Of a stretch of DNA of 64,000 bases, positions 39,281 through 49,700 are shown piece by piece. The stretch lies in contig NZ_CP150300.1 of NCBI RefSeq assembly GCF_037991315.1, positions 1,488,001 through 1,552,000 of the forward strand, given 5' to 3'. Every line of letters starts with the position of its first letter. The first letter of the stretch is position 1. The notes below the pieces were generated by a model. The model saw only the letters and a program-made list of their open reading frames with translations, did not search any database and was not told the origin of the DNA. The DNA is from Paenibacillus sp. FSL H8-0079. GTDB lineage: Bacteria; Bacillota; Bacilli; Paenibacillales; Paenibacillaceae. The position numbers and the translations under genes were made by a program.

Positions 39281-39387
39281 TTTCAGCTTCTATTAAGGTA
39301 GCCGAGGTATGATAACTCTTGTAAACCCCTTCTCGTGTTAAATAGATGTGTGACTGACCCTGCCGGGCGCCGGTGGGGTATTTTTTT
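39281..39387 (+). ncRNA. Candidate small RNA element, copy B
   Basis: It carries the same 40-base core as copy A (39317-39356) and a terminator stem ACCCTGCCGG/CCGGTGGGGT with loop GCG, then T7. Relative to copy A the closing pair of the stem changes from G-C to A-T, so pairing is kept although the sequence differs. Confidence 0.5.
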
Positions 39388-39450
39388 GTTTTATTTTCAA
39401 ATAAACAAAACTAAACAAAAATAAATAAAAGATTATTTCTGTGTTTGTTA

Positions 39451-39480
39451 TTGACTATCAAAGATAAACAAAGGTATAAT
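39451..39480 (+). promoter_or_regulatory. Promoter and operator candidate of rhaD
   Basis: TTGACT (39451-39456), 18-base spacer, TATAAT (39475-39480). TTTGTTA just upstream and ATAAACAAA within the spacer are inverted, and two further AAACAAA units lie near 39403 and 39413. This resembles the short repeated operators of DeoR-type sugar repressors. Confidence 0.65.
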
Positions 39481-39550
39481 TAATGTGAAAAAAAGAACTT
39501 ACTATGTACGTGGCAAGCCATATTATTTTCAATATAAGGAGAGATTGATC

Positions 39551-40396
39551 ATGAACGTGACCCTTACGAATGAAACAACGCAGGCTGCAGGTTTCCATAT
39601 TCCATTTATCCGTGAGATGGCCGAAATTACACAACATATGTGGAAAAATGGCTGGGATGAGCGCAATGGCGGTAATGTCAGCTATCTGCTGGAGGAAGAG
39701 GAAGTTGCCCAATATATCGATATCCATCATGTGATTCGCAAGATCAAACCGGCATTTTCGGTGCATGAGCTGGCAGGCAAGTATTTTATCGTGACCGCAT
39801 CGGGCAAATATTTCAAAAATGTACTCGCTGATCCGGAGAGTAATCTAGGGTTGCTGCGTGTATCGCAGGATGGACAGGAGCTGGAAGTACTCTGGGGATT
39901 GAAGTCCGGGGCGAATCCAACAAGTGAGTTGCCTACACATTTCATGAGCCATATCGAACGTTTGAAATTGGACCCGAACCACCGGGTTGTCATGCACAAC
40001 CATGCCACTCATGTATTGGCTATGACGTTTATCCACGAATTGGATGAAGCAAAATTCACGAAGACCCTCTGGCAGATGTGCACGGAGTGTGTGGTTGTAT
40101 TCCCGGATGGGATCGGTATTATTCCATGGATGATTCCTGGATCGAACGAGATTGGCCGCGAAACGGCTGAGAAAATGAAAGAATATCACGCGGTCATCTG
40201 GCCACAACATGGCATCTTCGGAACAGGTACAACGATTGACGAGGCTTTTGGTCTGATTGAGACGATTGAGAAGGCAGCCCAAGTGTATATGCTGGTTGCC
40301 GGTCACGAGATCCGGCAGAGAATTACGGACGAACAGCTGATCACACTGGCGCAAGCGTTCGGTGTTACCCCTCGTCCCGGCATTTTGGGCAGTTAA
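39551..40396 (+). CDS. rhaD: Rhamnulose-1-phosphate aldolase
   Basis: The 281-residue class II aldolase has [15 protein letters not shown] near residue 37, [16 protein letters not shown], the zinc ligands in [10 protein letters not shown], and [10 protein letters not shown]. It splits L-rhamnulose 1-phosphate into dihydroxyacetone phosphate and L-lactaldehyde. E. coli RhaD is 274 residues. ATG 39551 follows AAGGAGAG at seven bases; an earlier in-frame start at 39485 lies right at the expected transcription start and is unlikely. Rhamnose isomerase and kinase genes are not adjacent. Confidence 0.92.
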   Translation: MNVTLTNETTQAAGFHIPFIREMAEITQHMWKNGWDERNGGNVSYLLEEEEVAQYIDIHHVIRKIKPAFSVHELAGKYFIVTASGKYFKNVLADPESNLGLLRVSQDGQELEVLWGLKSGANPTSELPTHFMSHIERLKLDPNHRVVMHNHATHVLAMTFIHELDEAKFTKTLWQMCTECVVVFPDGIGIIPWMIPGSNEIGRETAEKMKEYHAVIWPQHGIFGTGTTIDEAFGLIETIEKAAQVYMLVAGHEIRQRITDEQLITLAQAFGVTPRPGILGS

Positions 40397-40433
40397 GGAA
40401 AGCTGTATTGCAATATAGTCAACGCATAGATCG

Positions 40434-40482
40434 AGGAAGTGGTCTTTGGTTCATTGAACCGAAGGCCATTTCCTTTTTTTTG
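40434..40482 (+). terminator. Terminator after rhaD
   Basis: GGAAGTGGTCTTTGGTTC and GAACCGAAGGCCATTTCC form a long stem with a few mismatches, then T8. Confidence 0.88.
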
Positions 40483-40674
40483 ACGAACAATCGTCATTTT
40501 GGTTCAAAAAAGTTCAAATTGCTGAACAAGAATGGCTTTGTTATCGATTATTGAATCGTAGAATGCATTATCACGCGCTGGCGAATTTCGGGTGAAATGA
40601 CGTATTGTCAATGGCTCTGCGATTTTGCATAATAACAATGCTTCACAGATGAGAGACGGAAGGAAGTTATGATC

Positions 40675-42492
40675 ATGCTTGGCAAAATGAAGAGAATCTT
40701 AATAGGCAAGCCCATGAAATCGGCTGAACTGGATGGAGAAAAATTGGGGAAATGGAAGGCACTCGCCATCCTGTCCTCGGATGCCCTATCGTCCGTTGCC
40801 TACGGTACGGAACAGATTTTGCTGGTGCTCGTTGCGGCCGGATTCGCCGCCCTATGGTACTCCGTTCCGATTTCCATCGCCGTGCTGGGATTACTCGTCA
40901 TTTTAATTTTTTCCTATCGCCAGACGATATTTGCTTATCCAACAGGGGGCGGCGCTTATATCGTAGCCAAGGATAATCTGGGTACAACATCCAGTCTGAT
41001 TGCCGGAGGATCTCTGCTGGTGGATTATATTCTGACCGTTGCTGTGAGTTCGTCCGCAGGCACGGATGCGATTACATCGGCTTTTCCAATGCTGCATGAC
41101 TACAGTGTCGTGATTGCACTCATTATGATTGTTTTTCTAACGATTATGAATTTGCGGGGAGTGACGGAGTCAGCGTCTGTGCTGGCGATCCCCATCTATC
41201 TATTTATCTTCTCGATTGCGGTTCTGATCATCTCGGGCGGAATCAAATTTCTTGCCGGGGGGATGGAAGCAGCTGCACCTGAATTCGGAACAAGTCTATC
41301 CCATGTGAGTATGTTTCTGTTACTGAAGGCATTCAGCTCTGGATGTTCGGCCTTGACTGGCGTAGAAGCGGTAAGTAACGCGATCCCGAACTTCAAGCAA
41401 CCTGCCGAGAAAAATGCTGCCGGTACGTTACTGCTCATGGGTTGTATATTGGGGGCCATGTTCATTGGCATCACCTTACTGGCTTATGGGTACGGAGTGA
41501 AGCCTGATCCCAAAGCAACGGTCATTTCCCAGATTGCTGAGGCGACGTTTGGCAGGGGCACGATGTATTTTATCATCCAGGGTGTAACGGCACTGATCCT
41601 GTTCCTCGCAGCCAACACAGCTTATTCGGCTTTTCCACTGTTATCCTTCATGATGGCAAAGGATAAATACATGCCGCATGCATTTATGGTCAGAGGAGAC
41701 CGCCTTGGCTTCTCGAACGGCATTATTTTTCTCAGTGTGATGTCTGCGCTGCTGGTGGTCGGGTTCAAAGGAAATACGGAAAGCCTGATTCCGCTCTATG
41801 CGGTAGGGGTGTTCATTCCATTTACCCTGTCTCAGCTCGGCATGATGATTCGCTGGATCAAAGTGAAGCCGTCGGGCTGGCAGATGAAACTGCTGGTCAA
41901 TACAGTCGGTATGCTGACTACGCTATCGATTACCCTGATCTTTATTTTCACCAAGTTCACGCAGACATGGGTCATCTTTATCTTTTTGCCGCTCGTTGTC
42001 TATGTGTTCATGCGTATTCACCGTCACTATTGCAATATTGCAGATGAACTGCGGATTGATATTCAGGTCGATAAGCCGGCCAAAAAAGGCAATACCATTG
42101 TCATTCCAGTTGCAGGCATTACCCGGGTCGTCATGAATACGATCAGTTACGCCCAGACGATGTCGGATCATGTGGTCGCACTGTACATTGGATTCGATGA
42201 TGAGGCGATACGCAAGATGGAGCAGAAGTGGGAAGAATGGAATCCAGGCGTTCGTCTGGTTGTGATCAAATCGAGGTACCGTAGCATTATGGGGCCGCTC
42301 AAGAAATTCATTGATACCGTAGAGTGGAAAACGGCGGAGACCGATCATATCACCATTCTGATTCCGCAATTCATCACCAAGCACTGGTGGCAAAATGTAC
42401 TGCACAACCAGACCAGCTTTATGATCCGGGCTTATCTGATTAATTACAAAGACGTGATTGTCACCACAGTACCATATCATCTTAATCGTTAA
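40675..42492 (+). CDS. kimA: KimA-type high-affinity potassium importer
   Basis: The 605-residue protein is an APC-superfamily permease with 12 membrane helices and a C-terminal cytoplasmic domain (about 455-605). Its start KSAELDGEKLGKWKALAILSSDALSSVAYGTEQILL is close to B. subtilis KimA (YdaO, 607 residues), which imports K+ with protons and is inhibited by c-di-AMP. ATG 40675 lies eight bases after GGAAGGAAG; the ATG at 40669 is too close to it. I could not find the c-di-AMP riboswitch that precedes B. subtilis kimA in the 190 bp upstream. Confidence 0.88.
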   Translation: MLGKMKRILIGKPMKSAELDGEKLGKWKALAILSSDALSSVAYGTEQILLVLVAAGFAALWYSVPISIAVLGLLVILIFSYRQTIFAYPTGGGAYIVAKDNLGTTSSLIAGGSLLVDYILTVAVSSSAGTDAITSAFPMLHDYSVVIALIMIVFLTIMNLRGVTESASVLAIPIYLFIFSIAVLIISGGIKFLAGGMEAAAPEFGTSLSHVSMFLLLKAFSSGCSALTGVEAVSNAIPNFKQPAEKNAAGTLLLMGCILGAMFIGITLLAYGYGVKPDPKATVISQIAEATFGRGTMYFIIQGVTALILFLAANTAYSAFPLLSFMMAKDKYMPHAFMVRGDRLGFSNGIIFLSVMSALLVVGFKGNTESLIPLYAVGVFIPFTLSQLGMMIRWIKVKPSGWQMKLLVNTVGMLTTLSITLIFIFTKFTQTWVIFIFLPLVVYVFMRIHRHYCNIADELRIDIQVDKPAKKGNTIVIPVAGITRVVMNTISYAQTMSDHVVALYIGFDDEAIRKMEQKWEEWNPGVRLVVIKSRYRSIMGPLKKFIDTVEWKTAETDHITILIPQFITKHWWQNVLHNQTSFMIRAYLINYKDVIVTTVPYHLNR

Positions 42493-42835
42493 CTCGAACG
42501 GTTAATCGCTTCACCTCGTTTGGAAGATTTACAGATTAATGTAAAATGAGTCACTTTCATTAATAGGAAAACGTTCATATTCCATTTACACATCGAACCG
42601 CAGGGACATCTCCAAACAGGGGAGTTCTTGCGGTTTTTTGTCGTGAAATCCGGTCTGGATTTCGCTTTCGAATTGATGCACATTTGCGTAAACACCCTTG
42701 TCCATGATTAACGTTACGTTGATTCAGAACGGATTTTGCTGTGACATTCGACTCTTACACTAGATAACGTGGTGCTGAAGTGGATGTAACATCTCACACA
42801 CACTGAATGCGTGAAACAAGGGGGAAGAAAATCCG
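42493..42835. other. Intergenic region between kimA and ugpA
   Basis: This 343-bp gap contains the kimA terminator and the promoter side of the ugp genes. No clear promoter hexamers or PhoP boxes could be fixed by eye. Confidence 0.45.
42596..42640 (+). terminator. Terminator after kimA
   Basis: AACCGCAGG pairs with CTTGCGGTT with a small inner stem (CTCC/GGGG), followed by T6. Confidence 0.78.
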
Positions 42836-43798
42836 ATGAGTGAGCTTGATAACCGGATCAGCTTGCCCGCCGCCAAACGGCGCGTATCCGGTACGAGTGA
42901 GCGCCGGACAGTCTCGCTGCGTGTGCAGCGAATGCGGGAGAATATGCTGGCCTATGGTTTCCTGGCACCATCGCTGCTTTTGTTTGCAGTGTTTCTGTTT
43001 TACCCGATGTTTAAGTCCGTGTACCTGAGTCTGCATTCCACAGATCCGACGGGACAGATTGCGGCTTACGTAGGGCTGGATAACTTCAAGGCGGTGTTCC
43101 AATCAGGACTGTTTATGCAAGGGATGAAAGTGACATTATTATTTGTCCTGTTTACAGTGCCTACGGGTATGCTGGCTGCTCTGATTCTGGCTGCACTGAC
43201 CCACAACCGGTTCAAGGGAATGCGTGTGTTCCAATTTGTATTCTCGCTGCCCGTGGTGTTATCCGTCGGTTCGTCAGCGGTGATCTGGAAGTTTCTATTC
43301 CATCCGACCCTGGGCATGCTGAATTATCTGCTTGGCAAAGTAGGCATCGATCCAATTCCCTGGCTCACCAGCCCGGATTGGGCATTGATCTCGATCTCCA
43401 TCATGACAATCTGGATGAACCTCGGATTCAACTACATTATTCTATCCAGTGGTTTGGCAGGCATCCCGGATGAGATCTACGAGAGCGCCAAGATTGACGG
43501 TGCAGGACCCTTGCTGACGTTTCGCAAAATCTCGATGCCCCTACTGTCACCAACGTTATTTTTTGTTACGGTCGTATCGATCATTGGTGCTTTTCAATCG
43601 TTCGGTCAGATCAACATTCTAACCCGGGGTGGCCCGATGGACAGTACGAATGTTTTCGTCTATTCCATCTATCAGGAAGCTTTCGTTAATTTCCGCTTTG
43701 GTACAGGTAGTGCACAGGCACTGATCCTGTTCGTGGTGATTATGCTGCTGACCCTGATCCAGTTCAAATGGGTAGAAAGGAAAGTGCATTACCAATGA
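42836..43798 (+). CDS. ugpA: Glycerol-3-phosphate-type ABC permease (UgpA)
   Basis: The 320-residue MalF-type permease has six membrane helices after a basic N-terminal tail, and the EAA loop EIYESAKIDGAGPLLTFRKISMPLLSP that docks the ATPase. Assignment to Ugp rests on the binding protein two genes on. AAGGGGGAAG precedes the ATG. It overlaps ugpE by ATGA. No ATPase gene is present, so a shared one (MsmX/UgpC type) is likely. Confidence 0.85.
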   Translation: MSELDNRISLPAAKRRVSGTSERRTVSLRVQRMRENMLAYGFLAPSLLLFAVFLFYPMFKSVYLSLHSTDPTGQIAAYVGLDNFKAVFQSGLFMQGMKVTLLFVLFTVPTGMLAALILAALTHNRFKGMRVFQFVFSLPVVLSVGSSAVIWKFLFHPTLGMLNYLLGKVGIDPIPWLTSPDWALISISIMTIWMNLGFNYIILSSGLAGIPDEIYESAKIDGAGPLLTFRKISMPLLSPTLFFVTVVSIIGAFQSFGQINILTRGGPMDSTNVFVYSIYQEAFVNFRFGTGSAQALILFVVIMLLTLIQFKWVERKVHYQ

Positions 43799-44616
43799 GT
43801 GCGACATGGACCAAAACGCTGTTGTATGTATTACTGACGATCTGTGCAGCACTTGTGCTGTATCCGGTGATGTACACCTTTTTCATGGCCGTCATGACGC
43901 CGGAAGATGCGAGCGCTTATCCGCCGCATATCATTCCAAATTCAATCGATCTGTCCAACTTTAGCGAAGTGTTCGATATTGTTCCGATCGGTCGATTTAT
44001 CGGCAATACCTTTCTTGTCGCAGGACTGACGACGCTTGGTCAATTGATTACAGCGAGTATGGCAGCCTATGCTTTTGCGAAAATGCAGTTCAAAGGCAAA
44101 AACGTCATCTTCAGTATGTTTGTCGCAACGATGATGATTCCATGGGAAGTAACGATGATCCCAAATTACCTCACGGTTCGCAGCTGGGGCTGGCTGGATA
44201 GTTATCAAGGACTGACGGTGCCGTTTCTGGCAACGGCGTTTGGTACATTCCTGCTAAGACAGTTCTTCATGCAGCTACCCAAGGAATTGTTCGAGGCGGC
44301 GAGGATCGACGGTTGTGGTCATATTCGCTATTTCATATCGCACGTCTTGCCTTTGTCCCGTCCGGCACTTGGTACACTGGCAATCTATTCATTCTTAAGC
44401 ATGTACAATTCGTATCTCTGGCCGTTGCTGGTGACAAACACACCGGAAATGAGAACCGCGCAGATCGGAATCTCGATGCTGGAGTTCCAGGAATCAACAG
44501 CATGGAATCTGGTATTTGCCGGAACAGCAATGGTGATTCTACCATCCTTACTGCTATTGATCTTCGGATTGAAACAGCTTGTCCGCGGAATGGCCGCAGG
44601 CGCGCTGAAGGGGTAA
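43795..44616 (+). CDS. ugpE: Glycerol-3-phosphate-type ABC permease (UgpE)
   Basis: The 273-residue MalG-type permease has six helices and the EAA loop ELFEAARIDGCGHIRYFISHVLPLSRPALG. Its ATG at 43795 overlaps the ugpA stop (ATGA) with GGTAGAAAGGAAAG upstream. The binding-protein gene follows after an unusually long 373-bp gap with structured elements. Confidence 0.85.
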   Translation: MSATWTKTLLYVLLTICAALVLYPVMYTFFMAVMTPEDASAYPPHIIPNSIDLSNFSEVFDIVPIGRFIGNTFLVAGLTTLGQLITASMAAYAFAKMQFKGKNVIFSMFVATMMIPWEVTMIPNYLTVRSWGWLDSYQGLTVPFLATAFGTFLLRQFFMQLPKELFEAARIDGCGHIRYFISHVLPLSRPALGTLAIYSFLSMYNSYLWPLLVTNTPEMRTAQIGISMLEFQESTAWNLVFAGTAMVILPSLLLLIFGLKQLVRGMAAGALKG

Positions 44617-44659
44617 GGAAGAAAGTTTTACAACTATTTAATTGAAGTGGAAGCTCTGA

Positions 44660-44701
44660 AGGTTTTGATCTAAAGATTTTGATTTAGAGGTTTCGAATTA
44701 A
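44660..44701 (+). repeat. Three tandem 14-bp repeats
   Basis: AGGTTTTGATCTAA, AGATTTTGATTTAG and AGGTTTCGAATTAA follow each other without a gap. A fixed 14-bp period could be a regulator site array or a relic of slippage. Confidence 0.55.
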
Positions 44702-44847
44702 ACATTGTATCTTCGTACAAGGTCTACGGTTTTAGATACCAGGAGCGAATAAAATGAGGCTCGCCTTTCAATAAGTCTTTGAATAGCTGCAAAAGTAGTG
44801 AAGGAGAAGAATCGATTCTGAAGAAGCGAAGCGTTCGCCTTTATCAC

Positions 44848-44886
44848 CGGATTTTCCCCTTGAAAGGGGGAATGAAAAAAATCCGG
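44848..44886 (+). promoter_or_regulatory. Two-tier hairpin upstream of ugpB
   Basis: CCGGATTTT (44848-44856) pairs with AAAATCCGG (44878-44886), and inside them CCCC/GGGG forms a second stem. No T-run follows, so it is not a terminator. It may stabilise the ugpB transcript end after processing. Confidence 0.55.
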
Positions 44887-44989
44887 GGGTAACAGCGATC
44901 AAAAGAACGATTCATATCCGGAACGGCCACCTTGCAGCACCTACAGCACTTATTATTACGCGAGCCATATAAAAGGAGAGCGATTTCGG

Positions 44990-46348
44990 TTGAAAAAAAG
45001 AGGAACATTTGCATTAATGCTGGCTGCACTCATGTTGGTCATCTCCGCTTGCGGAACGAAAGCAGAAACGAGCAGCCCGGCAAGTGGAGCTCCAGCAGAA
45101 GCCGCCGCCGCTGAAACAACACAATTGACGTGGTGGCATTCCATGTCTGGCGCAGGGGAGAAAGCCATTAATCAACTCGCTTCCGACTTTAACGCTAGTC
45201 ATCCAGAGATTCAGGTGAAACCCATCTATCAAGGGAAGTACGATGAAAGTCTGAACAAACTCAAAGCATCCATGGGCTCAGACAGTGGTCCTGACATTAT
45301 CCAGGTCTACGAGATCGGTAGCAAGTTCATGATCGATTCGGGCATGATTACGCCAGTACAACAGTTCATCGACAAGGACCAATTCGACCTGTCCCAACTG
45401 GAGCCGAACATCATCCGATACTACACCATCGATGGCAAATTGAACGCGATGCCATTCAACACATCGAACCCGATTCTGTACTATAACAAGGATATGTTCA
45501 AAGCAGCAGGTCTGGACCCGGAGAACCCGCCGAAGACATATGAAGAGTTTGAACAAGCAGCAAAAGCATTGGCGAAAGACGGTAAGCCAGGTGCATCCAT
45601 GGCGATCTACGGCTGGTTTATGGAACAGTTCTTTGCAAACCAGAATGCAGATTATGTAAACAATGGAAACGGAAGAACCGAAGCAGCCACGGAGTCTCTG
45701 TTGAACTCCGAAGCTGGAGTGAAGACATTAACGTGGTGGAAAAAGATGATCGACGAGAAAACCCTCTCCAATCTGGGACGTAGCACAGACGATACAACAG
45801 CGGCATTTACAGCTCAGCAAATCGGTATGACCCTCGATTCCACGGCTGGCCTGCGTAAAATCGTAGAAGGTTCAGGTGGCAAGTTTGAACTGGGAACAGG
45901 CTTCCTGCCTCGTCCAGCGGATGCCAAAGAAGGCGGCGTTGTGGTGGGTGGAGCGAGCTTGTACATCATGAATAACAAATCCGAAGCACAACAGCAAGCA
46001 GCATGGGAGTTCATCAAGTACTTGGCTACACCAGAGGTACAAGCGAACTGGAGCGTTGCGACAGGATACTTCCCTATTACGACAGCAGCCTACGAAGAGC
46101 AAGTATTAAAGGATAATATGACGAAGTACCCGCAATTCCAGACAGCAGTCGACCAATTGCACGCTTCCGCGGATTCGACAGCAACATCCGGGGCATTAAT
46201 GGGTGTATTCCCAGAAGCCAGACAACTTGTCGAAGGAGCGATTGAAACGGTCCTGAATGGACAAGGTACACCACAGGAAGCGCTGGATGCAGCAGCCAAA
46301 CAAATTACAGACAAGATTGCGCAATATAATAGCACGGTGAAGAAATAA
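44990..46348 (+). CDS. ugpB: Glycerol-3-phosphate-binding lipoprotein (UgpB)
   Basis: The 452-residue protein has a lipoprotein signal ending in LVISAC (cysteine about residue 21). The mature part runs TWWHSMSGAGEKAINQLASDFNASHPEIQV ... DIIQVYEIGSKFMIDSG, closely parallel to E. coli UgpB (WWHSM; QVFEVG). UgpB binds sn-glycerol 3-phosphate and glycerophosphodiesters. The start is TTG at 44990, nine bases after AAGGAGAG. With ugpA and ugpE it forms a phosphorus-scavenging importer, and the surface nuclease/nucleotidase gene follows. Confidence 0.9.
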   Translation: MKKRGTFALMLAALMLVISACGTKAETSSPASGAPAEAAAAETTQLTWWHSMSGAGEKAINQLASDFNASHPEIQVKPIYQGKYDESLNKLKASMGSDSGPDIIQVYEIGSKFMIDSGMITPVQQFIDKDQFDLSQLEPNIIRYYTIDGKLNAMPFNTSNPILYYNKDMFKAAGLDPENPPKTYEEFEQAAKALAKDGKPGASMAIYGWFMEQFFANQNADYVNNGNGRTEAATESLLNSEAGVKTLTWWKKMIDEKTLSNLGRSTDDTTAAFTAQQIGMTLDSTAGLRKIVEGSGGKFELGTGFLPRPADAKEGGVVVGGASLYIMNNKSEAQQQAAWEFIKYLATPEVQANWSVATGYFPITTAAYEEQVLKDNMTKYPQFQTAVDQLHASADSTATSGALMGVFPEARQLVEGAIETVLNGQGTPQEALDAAAKQITDKIAQYNSTVKK

Positions 46349-46779
46349 TTTTAGGTTAATCTCAAAATAAAGATGCGGCGATCAATCCTGATCGTCGTAT
46401 TGTTATGCCTGTGTCTTGAAATTCTATAAGACTTAAGTCTGATTTTTCTTAAAAAGGGATAGATAGATGTTGTCATTAAATGTCGAAATAATAAACAATT
46501 CATATCTATTATGTTAATTTATCTAACCTAAATAGTTTAATGTGCACATAAACATGACTCAAAAAGATCAAAAAGACATGATTTTGATCATAAATTAGTC
46601 CTATTTATCTTTAAAGAAGAGAAAATGATTTCTTCCTGTAATGTATATGTTCTATTTTCTTTCATAATGAAGAAATATTGTTTACACGAGTCTGTTATTC
46701 AGTTATCTTATATTTGAACTAATGTACAAGCTGTCTGAACAAATGATTGCCAAGTTGAAAACATGGGGGTAGGAAAAAG
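46349..46779. other. AT-rich region upstream of the SLH nuclease gene
   Basis: This 431-bp gap holds the ugpB terminator near 46375 and then some 330 bases of AT-rich DNA, probably the promoter of the large gene. Loose six-base units spaced by 11 at about 46680-46720 look only faintly like PhoP boxes. Confidence 0.45.
46375..46405 (+). terminator. Probable terminator after ugpB
   Basis: GGCGATCA, loop ATCC, TGATCGTC with one wobble; the T tail is interrupted. Confidence 0.6.
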
Positions 46780-49700
46780 ATGCAAAGTAAGCAAATAAAG
46801 AGTTGGCTCAGATTATTCTTAGCTGTGGTCCTGCTGATTACGGGTGCCATACCTGCTGGCTTATTCAACAACAAAGTTGCAGCGGCGGATGAGCCGCTAA
46901 CAGTTGCAGAGGCGCTCGCTCTTGGTTCGGATGATTCAACCGCCACGGTTGAAGGTTATGTTGTCGGGACCTACAGCAACGGTCCAAGTGTAAATCTGAA
47001 TCCACCCTTTACTGTAGACACTAATTTTGCAATTGCTGATAGTCCAACCGAAACAAATCTTAGTAAGATGATGCCTGTTCAAGTACCCACAACTGCTCCT
47101 CGCAGCACGTTCGGACTACAAAGCAATTCCTCCTTATATCAATCCAAAGTACGTATTAACAACGGTACGTTATCTCAATATTTCACTTCTAAAGGTATAC
47201 GATCCGTTACATCAACAACTTTTCAACTGATTGATGAGACACCGGAAACGGAAGTGGCTAATGTCACAGCTAATCCGTCCCCAGGGGCCGTTCCGTCAGG
47301 AACACAGGTTACTTTGGGAACAACTACAGTCGGTGCAGCCGTATACTACAAGTTAAATGATGAAAATGCGTTTCTTCCTTACACAGTTCCCATCACGGTT
47401 AATGATGCTATGCACATCGAAGCTTATGCACACAAAGAAGGCTTGCTGGATAGTGCAATTGCTTTATTTAATTATACGATCGTTGACAATACTCCAATTT
47501 CAATATCTGATGCCAGAAACAAGCCTGAAAACTCTCCGGTTACCGTTCAAGGGATTGTAACCTACCGAGAGGAATCCGGAGGAATGGCGAATCTATATAT
47601 TCAGGATGAGAATGCTGGAATCGTCATTCGTGGTACAGATTCAACTGTTGAGCCAGGTGACCGGATTGAAGCGTATGGTCCGCTCACCATTTATAACGGT
47701 CTACTCCAGGTAGAGAAGGATAAAGCAGGATTTCCAGGCGGTTATATTAAGATCTTGGATAAAACACAAGAAATTCCTGAACCGCTTACGTTGACATCCA
47801 AAGACTTTGCGTCTGCTGAAGACGGAGGCAAGGGTTCGGGCGGCATCTATGAAGGGATGCTTGTCGAAGTCAATGGGGTCACGGTGACAAGAAGTAGCAG
47901 TTCCACCTTTTTTGCGACAGATGTGGATGGTCGAGAGATCACGATCTATGCCAAAAATAGCCCCACTGCACTGGCAACAGGCAAAACATATGAAAAAGTG
48001 ACAGGCGTCCTGACTTATCACACAAGCTATGGTCTCGAATTAATCCCACGCACAGCAGCGGATGTTGTCGAGAATCTGCTTTCTGTTACAGCTAGTGTTC
48101 CTTCAGGGGGGATTGTAAAAGGATCTACGGTGACTTTATCCTCACCAATGGCGGGAGCAGAAATTTATTATACGGTTAATGGCACTAACCCTACACCAAC
48201 ATCTACGCGGTACACTGTGCCGATTACAGTAGATGAGGATACTGCTATTAAAGCTATTGCAGTGTCTGGTGGAGATACAAGTAATGTATATACCTATACT
48301 TACAAGGTTCTTCAGGAACTGAACAATCTTAGAATCCACGATATTCAAGGGGCCACCCATAACTCCTTATACGATGGTTTGGCTGTGCAAAATGTGGAAG
48401 GTATTGTGACTCATGTTGTAAATGCAACTTCCTTCTACATGCAGGAGATTCCTGGCATGGAAGATAACGATGACAGAACATCTGAAGGTATTCTGGTCTA
48501 TAAGTCTTCTCATGGAATGACAGTAGGTAACAAGGTGAGCGTATCTGGACAGGTGAAAGAATATGCAACAGCAACAACGGAGCTGGCGATAACGGAAATT
48601 GTAGCTACAATAATTACGGTTGAAGACAGTAATAAAGATCTGCCTGAACCTGTGGTTTTGGGTGCTAATGGTCGCATGATTCCTACCGTAATTGATTCCG
48701 ATCAATTCGGCGAGTTTAATCCGGATAAGGATGCCATTGACTTTTATGAGAGTCTAGAAGGGATGAGGGTACAACTCGATAATGCTACCATTATCGGTCC
48801 GTATTCCAGTGAACCGGGTCTCGCTGTTGTTGTAGATAATGGTCCGAACAATCCGTTGCGCACTCCTGCGGGCGGTGTCATTCTGACAGGGGATGGTGCA
48901 GAGCCGTTTGAGAGTTCACTTAATCCGCAACGGCTGTTCATCAATAAGAAACCATCCCAAGCTGTCAAAACGGGAGACAAGCTAGGTGGCTCCGTTAAAG
49001 GGGTTATGACATACTCCAATGGGAACTTTAAAGTGATTCCTGAAGGTAATCTTCCAGCAATCACACCGAGTCCCCTTGAACAAGCAATAACAAAAATTCA
49101 ACCCACCGATGACAAATTGACGATTGCAACTTTCAATGTAGAGAATTTCAGTCAAAAGGATGCGGCTAGAGCTGTTAAAATTGGCGGCATTGTCGTCAAT
49201 AATCTGAAAAATCCAGATATTATCGGCATTATGGAAGTGCAAGATAATGATGGAGCAACAGACAGTGGAGCAACAGCTGCAGATGCTAGTTTCCAAACCC
49301 TAATTGATGCCATTGCAACTAAAGGTGGTCCTGCGTATAAATACACAGATATCGCTCCGGAAAATAACAAGGATGGCGGAGCACCAGGTGCCAATATTCG
49401 TGTAGGGTTTCTGTATAATGAATCACGTGTGTCCCTGAAGGAAGGGATTAAAGGAAGTGCTACAACAACAATTCAGGTAGGCGCTGACGGGAGCTTATCC
49501 AATAATCCGGGGCGTATTGCACCAGGGGACGAGGCGTTCGCCAGCTCTCGCAAACCGCTGGCCGCTGAATTCGAATTCAATGGTGAACGTGTAGTGGTGA
49601 TTGCCAACCACTTCAATTCCAAAGGTGGAGACCTGAAACCATTTGGAAGTATACAGCCTGCGACTCGAAGCAGTGAAGTTCAACGTGCGAAGCAAGCTTC

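Larger units (their letters stand above)
39169..39550. other. Intergenic region upstream of rhaD
   Basis: This 382-bp gap holds candidate small RNA copy B (39281-39387), several AAACAAA repeats and the rhaD promoter (39451-39480). Confidence 0.55.
44617..44989 (+). other. Structured spacer between ugpE and ugpB
   Basis: This 373-bp gap holds three tandem 14-bp units (44660-44701) and a two-tier hairpin (44848-44886). It may allow separate expression of the binding protein. Confidence 0.6.

Noticed and set aside
46679..46720. PhoP box array upstream of the SLH nuclease
   Set aside because: TTTACA and later units fall at 11-base spacing, but the inner units match the TTAACA consensus poorly; in AT-rich DNA this can be chance.
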